From NCBI GenBank assembly GCA_018830415.1, contig JAHJSJ010000036.1:1-16394 (forward strand): 16,394 nucleotides of DNA, given 5' to 3'. The translations under genes and the position numbers were made by a program. Of the stretch, positions 15,073-16,394 are shown one piece after another (positions within the stretch are counted from its first letter, which is position 1; every line of letters starts with the position of its first letter). Under the pieces are notes generated by a model, which was not told the origin of the DNA, ran no database searches, and saw nothing but the letters and a program-made list of their open reading frames with translations. The DNA comes from Alphaproteobacteria bacterium (lineage in GTDB: Bacteria; Pseudomonadota; Alphaproteobacteria; Sphingomonadales; Sphingomonadaceae).

Positions 15073-15752
15073 GATATTTCGTGCAGCAGTTCCGGATTTT
15101 GCAGCGCGATGCCGCGTTTGCCCTCACGCCGGATCGCACCCATGTCTTCCAATTCCCCCAGCTTGCGGCTGACCGTTTCGATGGTCAGGCCCAGCATATT
15201 GCCGATTTCGCCTCGGGTGAGCGGCAGTTCGAATTGCTTGGCAAGGTGGCACGAGCTTTCACTCGCTGCCGCCGCAAAATCGTGCAGCAGCGCCGCCAGC
15301 CGGGCTTCTGCGCTGGCGTGGCCGGTCAGTTCAAGCAGGCTGCGGGTCGCAAGCAAATCCGCCTGGCTGCGGCGTAGCAGCGCGCGGGCGAGCGCGGGGT
15401 ATTCCTCAATCGCACGCTCGATGTCGCGCCGGGCAAAGGTGCACAACCGGCTTTCGGTCAACGCCACCACATCATGATGCGCAAATGGCGCAAACAGCTC
15501 TCCGATGAAGCCCGCCGGATGGACCAACGCAAGGATCTGTTCGTTGCCATCCTGATCAACCGCTGACACTTTCAATGCGCCGGTTTGCAGCGTGGCGCAG
15601 GCGGCGTCTTCGTCGCCAGCGGCGAACAGCATCTCACCGCGTTTGAGCACGCGGGTGCGCCCGGCGGCGGCCATCGCGTCGCGTTCTTCCAGCGTAAGCA
15701 CCGCGCAAGCGGCGGTTTCCCTTACCGGACAGGTGTTGCACGCAAGGTTCAT
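15063..15752 (-). CDS. fnrL: FNR-type oxygen-sensing transcriptional regulator (Crp/Fnr family)
   Basis: FNR proteins bind DNA as dimers when they hold an oxygen-labile [4Fe-4S] cluster. The 229-residue product has Cys5, Cys8 and Cys16 in CNTCPVRETAAC, the C-X2-C-X7-C pattern of alphaproteobacterial FnrL, and Cys104 (SRLCTFARRD) as the likely fourth ligand. The cyclic-nucleotide-like barrel (about 20-108) and the dimer helix (109-140) follow. The recognition helix TIETVSRKLGEL (190-201) keeps Glu192, Ser195 and Arg196, which read TTGAT half-sites. I chose ATG 15752, which overlaps the stop of the preceding lipoprotein gene as ATGA; a GTG six codons earlier is less likely. The symbol reflects the subtype, by inference. 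Confidence 0.93.
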   Translation of the reverse strand: MNLACNTCPVRETAACAVLTLEERDAMAAAGRTRVLKRGEMLFAAGDEDAACATLQTGALKVSAVDQDGNEQILALVHPAGFIGELFAPFAHHDVVALTESRLCTFARRDIERAIEEYPALARALLRRSQADLLATRSLLELTGHASAEARLAALLHDFAAAASESSCHLAKQFELPLTRGEIGNMLGLTIETVSRKLGELEDMGAIRREGKRGIALQNPELLHEISGR

Positions 15753-16252
15753 GATCCGATAATTTCCCACAATTGCGCGATGCCTGCGTCTTGCCGGACG
15801 ATTAGCGCCGCCACGTCGGTCTGCGTTGCCACCAGCGCCGGATCGGGGGAGAGCGCAGTGGCCGCATCGGCGGCGAGCAAATCAAGTTCGGCCAGCACCG
15901 CCGATGTCGCACCGCGCTGCGATGTCAGGTCGGCCATCGCCACCAGCGCGGCGGCGCGGGCATTGCTCTCCACCGATTGTCCAGCGGCAGCGGGCGCGAT
16001 TTTGGCGATGTTCGCCTCACGCTGCAAAAACCCGGCGTGCGCCGTTGCCGCTCTGTCGCGCAGGGCGGCGAGCGTGGCCGGGCTGGTCGCCGGGCGAATC
16101 GGGGTGGGTGCGTCAGGCGCGGTCGTGACTGGCAAGGCCCCCGTTTCAAACGGGCGCAGCGCCAGCGAGGGATAGCGCGTCTTATCAGCGGCACAGCCAG
16201 ACAGGACTGCAATCAGCCCGAACAGCATGGAAATGTTGACAAGAGCGCGCAT
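15749..16252 (-). CDS. Putative lipoprotein of unknown function
   Basis: The 167-residue product has a lipoprotein signal: basic start MRALVN, hydrophobic ISMLFGLIAV and lipobox LSGC with Cys20 as the lipidation site. The mature part begins AADKTRYPSLALRPFE, then has a Pro/Thr-rich stretch and a long Ala-rich, probably helical region to the end (WEIIGS). I do not recognise a family. Two ATGs stand in tandem; I chose 16252 because GGGA lies 5 bases before it and only 2 before the other. The frame is open further upstream to the window edge, but those codons lack signal-peptide character. The stop overlaps the FNR gene start, so both are probably one transcript. Confidence 0.8.
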   Translation of the reverse strand: MRALVNISMLFGLIAVLSGCAADKTRYPSLALRPFETGALPVTTAPDAPTPIRPATSPATLAALRDRAATAHAGFLQREANIAKIAPAAAGQSVESNARAAALVAMADLTSQRGATSAVLAELDLLAADAATALSPDPALVATQTDVAALIVRQDAGIAQLWEIIGS

Positions 16253-16351
16253 CATGATCCCATGTCGCGTTACCACACCGCCTGCAAGTGGCAAAGGCGA
16301 CTGTCGGAATCCGTCATCATGTGTTTTGGTGAGGTTTGAAGCGCTGAGGCG

Positions 16352-16384
16352 TTGACTTGCTGGTGCCATTCCCCTAACGGCACC
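16352..16384 (+). promoter_or_regulatory. Promoter-like site pointing out of the window
   Basis: TTGACT (16352-16357) is followed after 17 bases by TAACGG (16375-16380). The -35 match is good and the -10 match poor. CCCCTAA-type -10 regions are common in strong sphingomonad promoters, as I recall. A perfect inverted repeat, GGTGCC/GGCACC (16362-16367 and 16379-16384), spans the -10 region and could be an operator. The gene it would serve is beyond the right edge. Positions 16256-16351 hold no gene I can support. Confidence 0.4.
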
Positions 16385-16394
16385 CATCTTTCCA

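Overview
The window is a GC-rich piece of a bacterial chromosome, densely packed with housekeeping genes. It most likely comes from an alphaproteobacterium of the order Sphingomonadales, perhaps Erythrobacteraceae. The evidence is the mitochondrion-like aa3 cytochrome c oxidase cluster (coxB-coxA-ctaB-small gene-ctaG-coxC-DUF983-SURF1) with thrC directly behind it, the neighbouring lepB-acpS-pdxJ-pyrE group, an FnrL-type regulator with the alphaproteobacterial C-X2-C-X7-C cluster motif, and small palindromic repeats. The genus is an inference; no rRNA or tRNA is present to fix it.

Layout. Positions 1-3001, minus strand: a pyrE-pdxJ-membrane protein-acpS-lepB operon, with lepB cut by the window edge. 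A 21-codon upstream ORF with a good ribosome binding site ends on the pyrE start codon. An array of hairpins fills the gap before acpS. Positions 3002-3173: the divergent intergenic region. Positions 3174-9578, plus strand: the cytochrome c oxidase operon, holding subunits II, I and III, heme O synthase, a 42-residue one-helix protein, the Cox11 copper chaperone, a DUF983 zinc-ribbon membrane protein and SURF1. Positions 9591-14501, plus strand and nearly without gaps: threonine synthase, an RlmI-like methyltransferase, a FolB-type dihydroneopterin aldolase, a short protein resembling the C-terminal half of an SDR enzyme, and moaA, moaD and moaE of molybdopterin synthesis. Positions 14578-15015: a small membrane protein behind a probable FNR-controlled promoter. 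Positions 15063-16252, minus strand: an FNR-type oxygen sensor and an unknown lipoprotein, translationally coupled. A plus-strand promoter-like site at the right edge points out of the window.

How the genes work together. The cox cluster supplies three core oxidase subunits plus heme O, copper and heme-insertion factors; heme A synthase (ctaA) is not here. MoaA makes the first pterin intermediate and MoaD/MoaE form molybdopterin synthase; moaB and moaC are not here. The FnrL protein keeps the residues that read TTGAT-N4-ATCAA, and a near-perfect copy of that site lies about 1.2 kb away, in front of the small membrane protein gene.

No large novel system such as a phage, CRISPR, defence island or biosynthetic cluster is visible. 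The less ordinary signals are small: a REPIN-like double hairpin read through in frame inside the methyltransferase gene, an 86-bp palindrome between moaA and moaD, the hairpin array before acpS, the upstream ORF before pyrE, the SDR-like fragment gene, and the FNR site.
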